Source: Amblyomma americanum (taxonomy: Eukaryota; Arthropoda; Arachnida; Ixodida; Ixodidae). Taken from it: DNA of 64,000 bases. Location: assembly GCF_052857255.1 (NCBI RefSeq), contig NC_135497.1:345070183-345134182 (forward strand). Reading direction: 5' to 3'. The position numbers and the translations under genes are program-made. The notes under the pieces were generated by a model. It saw only the letters and a program-made list of their open reading frames with translations. It searched no databases and was not told the DNA's origin. Shown in pieces: positions 54,656-64,000 of the stretch. The stretch's first letter is position 1, and each line of letters opens with the position of its first letter.

Positions 54656-54729
54656 CTTAGTGACAATGCCATGAAGTGGCTCATTACACCTTGATGCCAC
54701 AACTTCCATCAGGCCAAGTACTCCATCTT
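54656..54729 (-). CDS. SAMD3-like gene (uncharacterised), putative exon
   Basis: 74 nt between the acceptor CCTGGCTTTCAG and the donor CTAAG followed by GTGAGT. In the best frame it reads DGVLGLMEVVASRCNEPLHG then IVTK, and ends in phase 0 as the next exon needs. Its start phase does not match the exon at 55933-56099 as I drew it, so either that border is wrong or a small exon is missing. Confidence 0.4.
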
Positions 54730-55149
54730 CTGAAAGCCAGGAAAATTTGTCATTTTTTAATGCAACTCTTTGTGAACGAAATTTCTCTGTAAGCACTCTA
54801 ATGTGGGATTTAAGCGCATAAGTGTCTGAACTAAAGAAAATGTGATTCTGCTACTGCAGGCTGTAACAAGTGTGAGGGGGCTAAGTCCTCCTTTCGCTTC
54901 TGAGCCTTTAGTCTTGCACCACCAGCAAGGATTATCTATATTGCTTCCTGCAAATAAAGTTACCTATGAAGTGACAATGCAACAAGGGGAAGTCAATTTC
55001 AGAACTATTAATATGTAACAACATGTCCAGTTTAGACAGGAAACTGGTTGCGACCATAGAAATGGCAATAATGGTGAGGCATCCTTGAAACCACATGCCA
55101 CCAGAACATGGTGCACCTTTCCTCAAAGACCAAATTTTCAATTTCCTCT

Positions 55150-55620
55150 TCCTTCCTTGCTCATTTTCCTTCCTCCTCTATCCTTTCCTTTGCTGTGTAG
55201 TTCAGGTGTCTAGCAAGGTGTGACAATTACTGCCCTGTTTCCTTTCCTCAAAATCAAACAAACCAGTGGGTTCATTGGTGTTGAGGCCTTGACAACAGGC
55301 CATTCATGACACACAACTGGATCGGGGCAGGGGGTCAGTGGAAACCTGTCTCCCTTTCATGTAGGTGGCATTGGTGTCCAACTGCAAAAACGTGCTTTAG
55401 TTGCGTTCCCACACACTGAGTAGGCAGCGCACCTACCCTGCCACCCTGGCAGGGGGCAGTTCATGGTGCAGTGTGTCAGCCACAACCTTGTCAATACTAA
55501 TGCATGCAGCCCACATCTCTCGCCGTCCCCACATACCTCAAAGGGCGAGTGATCGAGGCATCCACTGACTCAGGGAGCCAGTTATGCGCCCTTCCTTTCC
55601 TCAAAATCATTGGAGTCTAG
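55150..55620. repeat. Ruka 3' end fragment plus CAGTTATGCGCC-family repeat
   Basis: At 55190-55260 TAGTTCAGGTGTCTAGCAAG and CTGCCCTGTTTCCTTTCCTC resemble the Ruka-like 3' end. From 55275 on GACAACAGGCC, GGTGTCCAACTGCAAAAACG, TGCACCATGAAC-type sequence in reverse and GAGCCAGTTATGCGCCCTTC belong to the family at 30660-31600. Confidence 0.55.
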
Positions 55621-55786
55621 AACATGTCAACACCAAAGCCAACGAACACAGCTTTCAGTTTGTACACCTAGGATTAGCTAAGCTAATCCACATATTTTTT
55701 TCTCCAATTGCATGCAAAAGCAGAAATTTCTAAGGCACGACAGATTTGAACATGCTTAAGGTGCACTACACAAGACTTGTTGAGAA

Positions 55787-55876
55787 GCCTCAGTCCTCTA
55801 GGCAACACCTAAACAAGAGGACTTGTCTTCATCTGGGCAAGTCCTCTTGTGAAACCGTTGCCTAGAGTGCTGAGGC
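55787..55876. repeat. Long hairpin, 39-bp arms, 12-nt loop
   Basis: Left arm GCCTCAGTCCTCTAGGCAAC ... CAAGAGGACTTG (55787-55825) pairs with CAAGTCCTCTTG ... GTTGCCTAGAG ... GAGGC (55838-55876), with a mismatched block of about 7 bases in the middle. Confidence 0.9.
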
Positions 55877-55932
55877 TGTACCTCGAATCTTGATCATTTT
55901 GTTCTGTAATGGCAAGAATGTCATCTTACTAC

Positions 55933-56099
55933 CTTCTCTCTGCAATCAAGTGCAGTAGATTACCATGCAATGCACATGACAATGTTGCCACTTCCTCATC
56001 TTCCCCAGAGTTCAAAATCATGTTGCTGAGCCTCTGGAAGCCACACTCCATACAGTCCATCAGTCATCGTTTAAATACCACGTCGAACTCCATGATCAG
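55933..56099 (-). pseudogene. SAMD3-like gene, putative exon with in-frame TGA
   Basis: The acceptor CTACATTTTCAG leads into LIMEFDVVFKR, then TGA, then in the same frame LMDCMECGFQRLSNMILNSG and EDEEVATLSCALHGNLLHLI. The continuing frame after the stop suggests a nonsense change of an old coding exon rather than a true end. The donor is AGAAG followed by GTAGTAAG. Confidence 0.4.
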
Positions 56100-56158
56100 C
56101 TGAAAATGTAGTAAAGTTGAGTAATTGTTCGCAATGAGCGAAACAACAATAAACCTAC

Positions 56159-56365
56159 CACTGCCGCAGTGGACAAGAATGGGAAGAGGAGGAAAGCATC
56201 TGAGAGAGACAGCATCCCCAGCTGCTGGTGCCGCTCTTGGGCTGTAGCAAGAAGCCATGACCTCAGTGCCGATTCATCAGCTGTGGCGACATTCTCTTTC
56301 AGCCATTCATTATGGCGTTTCAGTGACTCTACTGTTTCACCATACACCACGAGATGGCTGCAGTT
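56159..56365 (-). CDS. SAMD3-like gene (uncharacterised), putative exon
   Basis: 207 nt, phase 0 at both ends, between the acceptor GTGTGTTACAG and the donor GCAGTG followed by GTAGGT. It reads NCSHLVVYGETVESLKRHNE, WLKENVATADESALRSWLLA, TAQERHQQLGMLSLSDAFLL and FPFLSTAAV. The arrangement 'R-x-W-[IL] ... I-L-x-x-[YF]-P-x-L' followed by the next exon's 'LIMEFDVVF' is what SAMD3-like proteins show ahead of their C-terminal part. A 59-nt intron separates it from the next exon. The best exon of this gene. Confidence 0.5.
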
Positions 56366-56539
56366 CTGTAACACACAAGCCAAACAATGAAAATGAAAGC
56401 AATCAATAGATATGGGATATGAAAAGTTCTATCTTTATTTGGCAATAAGCTGGTGAAGGTGCAGTGAAATGGTAGTAATCTTACAAGCCACTAGCAAATA
56501 GTTTATCCGACAGTTATCATTGATATCATTTCAATATCT

Positions 56540-56870
56540 AGCGCAGGACAAAGGCGTGCCTCAGGTATGTCAACACCCTAGCCTGTATTAGCTGTTCCCA
56601 AGCTATATGCGATACCTTCCTAATTGCATACACCGAGCTGAGTCTAGAGTCCCTTGCTATATATTTGCCTTGTCTTGAAATTCAGTCCATTACCCAAAGG
56701 GACCCTTGGACTATCTGCCGATTCCATTATATGCACTGTAAACATACATTTCCTTTTTTCAATTTAGGCTAGGGTTTCAATATTTCACATCAGTTCCCTG
56801 AACATCTCTGTTCAACCTCATCGCTTTGTTTCCATAGTTCACTGCACTAAATTCCTGCCTTTCAATGCGC
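56540..56870 (-). mobile_element. Degenerate RTE-like LINE 3' region
   Basis: Plus-strand blocks GGACAAAGGCGTGCCTCAGG, GTATGTCAACACCCTAGCCT, GTTCCCAAGCTATATGCGAT and GAAATTCAGTCCATTACCCA are, in reverse complement, the order I know from the RTE-like repeats of ticks. No open frame remains. Confidence 0.5.
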
Positions 56871-58335
56871 TCTTAAATAATCTGCCCAGAAGTGAGTAAG
56901 AAAAGATGCAGCTGTTACGCTGAGTGCTTAAGCGTAACTCACCACTAATTTTTAAAAATTGCCGTTTACAAGGTATGCATATGGCTTTTGTATATGTTTG
57001 TAGATATGAATGGCTTATGTATATGGCTGAGCGGCCATTGACAACAGGAAACAGCTGTAGTAGCATAAAACTTTATAACAGCCAAGTGTCACAGTGTTTG
57101 GCCTCCTGTATTACTCCAGTAGCCAATGAGAACAGCACATGAAATCAGATTTTAAATGTTTGCCTAGTTAACCAAAGAAGCAAGATGCACAAAACTGTTA
57201 AACATATTATTTCTTCTTGTGATTACAGATGCTTCTTTAGATGTCAGTGAAAAACATTACAACAAATTTTTATTGCAGTCCTGGCGAACATGAAAGTGCG
57301 AGAGGCTTCACTGCAGGCTTAAGTTGCATTTAACCGTATGTAACACTGCCACAAGTAAGGGTAGTGAACGTAACTGTAATATATTAAATGAAGTAACAAG
57401 AGTAGCCTAAGTGCCTCAAGAAAATGCAATAAACCTTATAAATCGAGCTTTTGAGGGTGAAAATACATTTTGTGGCATAATAATACCACTGTTGTCAGGA
57501 AACTGCTCAGCCATGTTAACTATCACCAGGTTAGCCAAATTGGAGTAGAAATTTTTTAAACTATTATGGAGAGCTATCTGGTTGCAATTACAGATTTCTA
57601 GGTAGCCATCAGTAGAAGCCATTACAGTTTTTATAATTTCGAGGACGCAGTTACCACTGGTGTAAAGGGTACACAATGTATAACTATTTCATTTGAAATT
57701 TAAAGATTGCGCGCTGGCGATGTGTGCAAGTCGACGCCCACCTGCATATGACACTTTGTGACGCACATTCCATGCGACCACCTTTGTTCCACCTGCGCTG
57801 CTGTGCTTGCTCCTGCAACTTAGGCAGGGCAGGGCAAGTGGCGTCCGTGTGACTTGAAGAACAAACCGCAAGTGGACGTCACCTTGAGCGTAATGTCGGT
57901 GCACTGAGCTGCGTGCGGAATAGCCTAAATTTGTGAAGCTATCGTAGCAATGGTAATCGCATCTTGCATACCATAAAAGCTGCCAATGTTATTGCTAATG
58001 GCCAGCTTAGGAAGTGTAATTGCAACCAGGTGACTGTATGTAAGTTGAGTATATTACAATTCAGATAATCAGGTTACCAGTTCACACGGCTCACATTTTT
58101 GTGACATCTGGTGATACACGTATGCTGCACTATGTGTCCCTTTATCTCAAATAGGCTATTTTTAAAATTTACTGGCAGGCCTCCCTGAAACACCTGGTAC
58201 AACTAGGTGTATAACCATATAACTAGTCAAACATCTTGTTGTCAGCTGAGATGCGTACTATTACTAAAATGAGCTGTACATATGTGGTAGTCACAGCCAT
58301 GTATCTGTTTGTATATTCCGAAGAATAGGATTACG
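56871..58335. other. Intron, no gene; repeat end at 58176-58206
   Basis: GGCCTCCCTGAAACACCTGG at about 58180 matches the terminal repeat of the MITE at 60525-61462. Nothing else recognised. Confidence 0.4.
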
Positions 58336-58339
58336 CTAG

Positions 58340-58510
58340 GCACTTTGATACTTCTGAAATTGCTTATGGTTTATGAGGCTCAGCAGTCCAAAGTGACTAA
58401 GGCTATGAGGGGTGCAGTAGTAGAGGTCTGCATATAATTTCAACCACCTGGGGTTAGTTAACTTGCAGTGACATCGCAAAGAACACGCGCCACAATTACG
58501 GGCCCCCCAA
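58340..58510 (-). mobile_element. Degenerate SINE body fragment
   Basis: The minus strand reads TGCGATGTCACTGCAAGTTA, ACCCCAGGTGGTTGAAATTA and ACCCCTCATAGCCTTAGTCA followed by CTTTGGACTGC, the same body family as 43190-43325. Confidence 0.6.
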
Positions 58511-59902
58511 AGTAAGTGAACCACTGTAAAAGAGTAGAGTAAGTAACAACTGTTGTGTTTATTTTCCATCTACATTTGCATGTGAAAAAGTTCGTTGGTT
58601 CCAAAATTTGAATGAAATGATTCCATTTGGAATGTAATAGACTGAACGCAACGGTAATGTTTCGAGCTTAACCAAATGGTTCCAAGTGGTGCCAGTGACT
58701 ACAAGTTGGCATTCCAGTTGAATTTAATGATAATTTTGAGCCGCATCCAATTGGTTCCACTTAGTATCATAAGGAATTCTAACTGGAACGAAAGGGCGTA
58801 ACGGACTGTAAGCAACTACTTTCAGTTGCATGCTTTCTGCTTTCAAAGGATGCATTATAAATTAGAACACCCCGATTACAGTGCGCTATTCGCCTGTGAC
58901 TGGTTAATGACTTGTCCCTGAATTCCTTTCCTCATGCAATTTTGGTTTCAGTTGCATCTACTTAACAATGCATGTGATGTACAGTTAAAATATGTCAGAT
59001 AAGGCCAGGAAATAACTGCGATATGTATGCTGATACGTAGTTTTAAATCACTGGAACACTTAAAGCAGCCTACTTAAAGAATTGAAATAAGGGCAAACAA
59101 CATATCAGGAAATATACTGTTGTTTTTTCATGCCTCACATGCCCTAAAAGTCAACTACACATGACTGCCATTGGGCAGTTGATGAAACCAAAATCAAAAT
59201 GGTGTGAACAAGGCAATCAATCAAAATATGTAACCGTCGTAGGCAATTATGACACGGTGAACTATGTATAATAATGTACATTGCAATGTTTGAAAGAAAA
59301 AACATGCAAGAAAAAATTGTTGGGTATAATCATTTAATATTAATGCACATAGAATGGACTCAGGCAGTGCAACCGCCTTAATGTATAATTGTAATTGTTA
59401 TCACCAGCATTATTTGTGCATTTCCTTTGTGAACATTAACAGTGGCAGTGAATAGTTTTTGTGCTGGTGGAAAGGGCGGAGGTGCAACATAAAAAAATGT
59501 TGTGCACCAGCTCATATGTAGAGGAAAGCGCTGCGGTTCTTTGCCGAGGGGACAAAGATCAAGCTCTCTAAGCATGACGTTGCTTTGCAGTGATGAGGAA
59601 ATGTGAACCAGTGAACATAGGGCTAGTGAAATGCAGGTAGCTGGGGGCGAACGGGTTTTCCGCAGCCCACCTATTGTCTCTGTATTGCAAAAAGATTCCC
59701 CATGCTATCACTCGTATTCGCCACCCAGTTCTGGTTCTCGAAATTATACCAGCAGTAACAGCTGCTTTTAGAATGGATTGTTACACATCATCATGACTAA
59801 GTTGTAGAAGAAAATGACTGAAATAGTTGGGCACCTGTACGCTGAATTTATACAAGTTTTCTGAAAGAACTTGAGGTGATCAAAGGTACCTGTAATACTT
59901 AC
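58511..59902. other. Intron, no gene recognised
   Basis: The block 58590-58800 repeats GGTTCC/GGAAC-type words (TTGGTTCCAAA, AATGGTTCCAAG, TTGGTTCCACTTA). No coding signal. Confidence 0.35.
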
Positions 59903-60062
59903 AAAAAGGCGACACAACTTCTTGTTTGGTTGCTCCATGTTCTCAGACCCTCTCTGCGTCATGTGCAGGTACTTGTTTTATTTCAGCCATCAAATTGCTG
60001 CAGCTTTCGATCTTCTTTCGCATGTTTTTATACATGTTCCTCAGTGCTTGCACCCACGAGTC
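59903..60062 (-). pseudogene. SAMD3-like gene, putative exon with frame conflict
   Basis: The acceptor CAATCTCACAG leads into DSWVQALRNMYKNMRKKIES and CSNLMAEIKQVPAHDAERV, then TGA. A second frame overlapping the end reads TQRGSENMEQPNKKLCRLF and runs in phase 0 into the exon at 56159-56365. The W..[SA]L...[YF]KN.RK pattern is typical of the family's middle part. Either a frameshift has broken the gene or an alternative acceptor is used. The donor is TTTTT followed by GTAAGT. Confidence 0.4.
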
Positions 60063-60524
60063 CTGTGAGATTGATAGAGGAAGAACGAACAAATATGTCG
60101 TTAACAAAGTCGCGACAATAATGAAACGTGTATAGAGCAAACATGGGCACATATAAAAGAGTGCATACAAAGTAGTGCCTGTGTTTTCTTGCAGTTTAAG
60201 TCAACTACAAACTGTGTACACACGCCCTGTGCAGTGACATGCGTGACGTAATGCAGAGGTAATATGGCTTTGCAAACGAAAGCAACAATTAACAAGTGAT
60301 GTGCTTGGACACTACACATGCAGACAATTTGTGATTCTAAAAACTATCAGCAAGACTGAAAACTAATGTAATGTGCTTTCTTTGCCTAGTGGCCATGCTT
60401 TGTTCATGCTGCACTGCCATTATGAGCATGTACGAACAAGCTCAACTGTCAACCTTACTGCAGTAACCGAAAAATGAGCTCGCTCACATGCATGCAGTGG
60501 AAGAATGTCTGTAAACTATTACAA

Positions 60525-61462
60525 ACACCAGATGTTTCAGGGAAGCCCGCCATTAACTTCTAAAAATATGCTTTTTCAGGTATGAGGACAGATTCTGCAG
60601 AAGAATAATAACACGATCGGCGGAAATCAGAAAACAGGTGAATAAAGTTACATAGCTGCAGAATTAATTTCTAATAATTAAGTTTTAACTACTACAGTTA
60701 GGCAACTAGATGCAAGCACATTCGGAAACCAGTAAGGGAAAAAAGTCACTTTTTCGTATCAAAGGACTCCCTTCGAAGCAATGGTGCTGGCCGGTTGTCA
60801 TGAGCCTGCTAACGTGACAAGGCAAGGAGTGGCAGGTAAAAAGCTATAGTCCCCTCCCTGCATTGTTAGGGATAGTCCCTTCCATGCAATGGCCTGCCAC
60901 ACACTGCACTACCACGCTTGTCACGTTACCAGGGAAAAGGCGCTTTATACTTGACCTGTATCCACCTAGAGAGATATGTGACTGGCGGTTAGCAATAGCC
61001 ATAGTTTTCCAAATTTCAAAAAGACGGTTACCTTTGGCACTGTGGCACAACTAATTATGGCTACGTCTTGCAAAACATATCTGCTTTTGAAGAACATGCA
61101 GGGTAAACAAAACCCACCTGTTCAGTTCACGCAACTAGTCGAAATAGCCAAATTTTGTCAAGCCACAGCATGAAGGATAATCGAGCGTTTGACATTCCAG
61201 AAAACAACTTGACATTTAATGATGACAGGCTGCATACCTCTCATTGTAACCAGGTGTCGAAGAGTGATAATCAGAGATAATTATAGAGAGATAATTATGA
61301 GATAATTATAAAGAGATAATTTTAAAAAAATCCTTGCAGGCTAACTACGGCACTTTAAATACCTGTTTCCTGATGTCCGCTAATCAGCCACCTTTATACA
61401 AAATGGCTGCTTGCAAAAATTAGTGGTGGTTTTCCTTGAAACACCTGGTATGTGGCACTTTT
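60525..61462. mobile_element. MITE with CACCAGRTGTTTCA ends
   Basis: The left end reads CACCAGATGTTTCAGGGAAG. The right end in reverse complement reads TACCAGGTGTTTCAAGGAAA. Similarity extends inward: CCCGCCATTAACTTCT versus CCACCACTAATTTTTG, and GGCGGAAATCAGAAAACAGG versus GCGGACATCAGGAAACAGG. About 938 bp, with no transposase. Confidence 0.6.
61270..61326. repeat. Short tandem repeat of GAGATAATTATA-type units
   Basis: Four imperfect units of AGAGATAATTATA and its variants. Confidence 0.85.
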
Positions 61463-61654
61463 AAAATCCAACGTGCTAACCAATCACATCTGCACAAGTG
61501 TGCACTGTAAGGCAGAACGTTGTCTTGCAATTATTGCACTTTAATCACATGAACGACTGATAAAGAAATATGAACAGAGATGAACAACGGAATAAAAGAT
61601 GGATATTAAAGTACAACTCTTTCATGGCTAGTTAGTCCATTGTGACACAAAAGA

Positions 61655-62020
61655 AGCAGCGCGAATGAAGGTGCCCAAAGGCGAGACGAAGGGACAGGAA
61701 AGAGCGCTAAACTGACAGCGAATTTTTATTGAGCACAATGTGCACAATAAGGAGGTTGTGGCAGGGGTAATCAGATGCAGTCAACATCACATGGCGCAAA
61801 GCACCAAAAAGCGAACAAGAAGCAAAGCAAGGTGATAAAGGTAAAATACGATGAAATCTCTAAGGGATGGTAAAAGAATGATTACATACAGTGATGACTG
61901 TAAAGCAGGTAATTTCGTAAGGTGTAAAGCGGCATAAAAATTGATAAAAGGCATCTGGTACAAGGTGACATCTTGATAAAATGAGATGAAAGGAATGGTA
62001 GCAAAATTATACACTGCGAG
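61655..62020 (-). mobile_element. Inverted 5' copy of the PLE 4 tail
   Basis: Reverse complement of this segment aligns along its length with 62806-63192: GGCACCTTCATTCGCGC with GGCACCTTCATTTGCGC, CTCTTTCCTGTCCCTTCGTC with CTCTTTCTTGTCCCTTCTTT, and CGCCATGTGATGTTGAC with TGCCATGTGACATTGCC. Confidence 0.85.
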
Positions 62021-62079
62021 ATTCTGACACTGCTTAATGCTCAAAAAGAAATAACGCGAACATTGCATGCAAGAAATTT

Positions 62080-63192
62080 TTCAACTGCAGGCCACACGGT
62101 TGCTACAGGCACATCTTCTGCAGACAGTTCAGTAAGCAGTGACTGAATCTTTGCCTCAGAAAGGTAAAGCCCCAAAAAGAAATTACACTCAGGAACGCAA
62201 CAAGAGGGTGAGACCAGCAGCTTTCTCGTTCCACTGGGTTGAACACAATATGAAAAAGGTTGCAAATAAGTACAAGTTCCCTATAGTGTATTCTACCAAA
62301 TGTAAGCTGGCTAAATAGTGTCCTAGGATTAATAGCAAAAAACCGAAAAATAAAACTTTTGCCGAAAGGCATGCCCATAACCTTTGTCCGGTGTAGAGAA
62401 GGGGTGGTTTACCGCTCAGAAGCGAAAAAGTTTACATCTGGCGAACAGGAAAGGACCTGAACAAATGGTTGAAGGTGCATGAGCGCTCACTTGAAAAAAG
62501 CACTGAATGTAATCTACTGCTGCATTTCAAAGATTGGAAATGCACGCCCCATTTATCCGAAAGTGTGTTTATTGACAAAAGTAGAAACAACGTAGCATAG
62601 GCATTGAAGGAAACCTTCTTTATAAAAAGAATGGGCTTAAAGTGTCAGTAGCGTGGCAAGATCATGGTACGGGACTGGATTTCAATTTTCAGAAGAACAT
62701 TGTTAAATTTCACATGTTGCCTGCGTGTGCCTCATTTATTGCATATCATTGTTTTGACTTTTTTATTGTTATGGTGACTGCATTTTTTCAGCTTTACAAT
62801 GTCACATTCACGTGTTGTATAATTTTTCTACCATTCTTTTCGTCTCATTTTATCGATGCTACCCATGTAATATCGTAAAAAATGCCTTTTATCGATTTTC
62901 ATGCCTCTTTACACCCTGTGAAATTACGTTTCTTTTTGTATTCATCACCGTGTGTTATCATTCTTTTACCATCCCGTTGAGATTTCATCGTATTTTACCT
63001 TTATCACCTTGTTTTCACTTTTTTTTTCTTTTTTTGGCCTTTTGTGCCATGTGACATTGCCAGCATGTTATTACCTCTGCCATAGACTTCCATTAAAGTA
63101 TGTGCATTTTCCTGAATAAAAATCATATATGACCTTAATGCTCTTTCTTGTCCCTTCTTTGTTGTTGCCTGTAGGCACCTTCATTTGCGCCT
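62080..63192 (+). pseudogene. Penelope-like element 4, C-terminal part and 3' tail
   Basis: Plus-strand frames read FHWVEHNMKKVANKYKFPIV, YSTKCKLAK and CPRINSKKPKNKT, then CRRVGVVYRS. The order 'H-x-L-K-K-V-A-x-x-Y ... V-V-[FY]-S-x-x-x-K-L ... C-P-R-I ... G-V-V-Y' is the PLE segment leading into GIY-YIG. The endonuclease itself has decayed. A long T-rich 3' UTR with AATAAA-like sequence ends near 63192. Confidence 0.7.
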
Positions 63193-63315
63193 CTCTACTT
63201 ACGCCAATAAAACAGGGTTTCTCAGTATTTTTAATACTCACAGGCCTGAAAATGCGTTAATAAAATGTTTGAAACTCCAAGTAATGATTTCCGAACCATT
63301 CTTGCCTAATCTGGT

Positions 63316-63490
63316 GGTGATGATGATGATGATGAAGTTATACGGCACATCTGCATCTGACGCCAAAAAGCGCCATGGCGAAAGGTTGCTTCTTCTACTC
63401 AAGGTGGGGTCTAAGACCCATTTCCCAATCATTTCATCCTGCATAAGCCCTAGATTTCACCCTCATGACCTAAAATAGGATGCAGGTTCA
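63316..63490 (-). mobile_element. tRNA-Ala-like SINE, headless second copy
   Basis: Same body as 14015-14276: ATTGGGAAATGGGTCTTAGA, CCCCACCTTGAGTAGAAG and CGCCATGGCGCTTTTTGG on the minus strand, ending in a (CAT)n-type tail (plus strand TGATGATGATGATGATGA). Confidence 0.7.
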
Positions 63491-64000
63491 TTGGCCCTAA
63501 ACAAAAATACCCAATGGCTGGTATGTGAAGCGATACAACGTGATATGAACATGTGCATATTATGGTCAATTCCAAAATGACGTGGGTAATGTAATCGTGG
63601 GTGTTGAGGCAATCATAGCTTTAGATGAATGGGGAACCTTAATAAGTGTGAGCAGCACAACACTTTCATGGAATTAGATGTCAGAAGCAATGAAACAGGA
63701 ATAGAGGACAGAACAAGTGTTGACTTTCAACTTCCATGTTTACTGAAAAGCATGTCACATGGATTCAAAACGCATTGAATAGCCCCGGTAAAGTAAGACA
63801 ACAGAGCTCTTGTCGTGCCGCCGACATGTCAATTGTAGAACAGGACACACCACAAAATATTCTTAGTCAACCACTCTCAGTCATACATATGTCTTATCAT
63901 GGTGGTGATAGGGTCATCAGAACATATATTTTACCTTCGTTCACCTGTGGTGTTTAATAATTTGATTTCGGGTGCATATGTGATAAGCCTTTCACCGAAC
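63491..64000. other. No gene recognised
   Basis: AT-rich end of the window; a 73-codon plus frame at 63736-63957 has no motif. Confidence 0.35.

Noticed and set aside
61787..62068. Hydrophobic 93-codon minus-strand ORF as a membrane protein
   Set aside because: It is the translation of the T-rich PLE tail in its inverted copy; the matching frame appears at 62812-63054 on the plus strand.
1..64000. A defence island, CRISPR array, phage or bacterial operon
   Set aside because: No array of regular spaced repeats and no bacterial gene families were seen; exons with GT-AG borders and eukaryotic retroelements fill the window.

Overview
The window looks like a repeat-dense piece of a hard tick (Ixodidae) nuclear genome. 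This rests on the family mix: a SINE I recognise from memory as Ruka-like, several other tRNA-derived SINEs, APE-type LINEs with a CCHC ORF1, four Penelope-like elements (PLEs), pogo/Tigger elements with T/A target duplications, and exons with GT-AG borders separated by long AT-rich introns. No bacterial, viral, CRISPR or rRNA feature is visible, and no intact functional tRNA gene could be supported.

Three host genes can be assembled from exons, all on the minus strand. (1) A TREX-like DEDDh 3'-5' exonuclease has exons at 26431-26612, 22096-22253, 3373-3479 and 322-461. Reading phase is kept at every junction, and the gene continues past base 1. Its 18.6 kb intron (3480-22095) holds most of the transposons of the first third. 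(2) A two-exon M13 (neprilysin/ECE-like) ectopeptidase homologue has exons at 42056-42391 and 32915-34978, about 799 aa. Its zinc motif HExxH has become D-E-V-L-R, so it is predicted to be a pseudo-enzyme. Its 7 kb intron holds a PLE, a LINE remnant and a 370-bp CCAT array. (3) A weakly recognised gene, resembling SAMD3-like proteins, has exons between 60062 and 52486 and carries an in-frame TGA and a frame problem, so it may be a pseudogene.

Layout. 0-4.4 kb: TREX exons, a PLE tail and MITE ends. 4.0-11.35 kb: two related LINE copies on the minus strand, one directly upstream of the other. 11.4-14.8 kb: a CR1-like LINE broken by a DNA transposon, a 153-bp tandem duplication and a SINE. 14.8-21.9 kb: nested DNA transposons, including a nearly intact 1957-bp pogo-like element. 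22-26.6 kb: TREX exons and a 2.4 kb inverted-repeat structure. 28.3-31.6 kb: a second PLE and foldback repeats. 32.9-42.8 kb: the M13-like gene. 43-52 kb: LINE, hAT and SINE remnants with microsatellites. 52.4-60.1 kb: the SAMD3-like gene with RTE and SINE pieces. 60.5-63.5 kb: a MITE and a fourth PLE with an inverted 5' copy.

I found no convincing new gene system. The most unusual content is structural: PLE copies that begin with an inverted piece of themselves, one such inverted piece just upstream of the M13-like start codon, tandem duplications, and long perfect hairpins. Exon calls come from splice-site and phase reading by eye, and family names come from motif memory; neither was tested by alignment.
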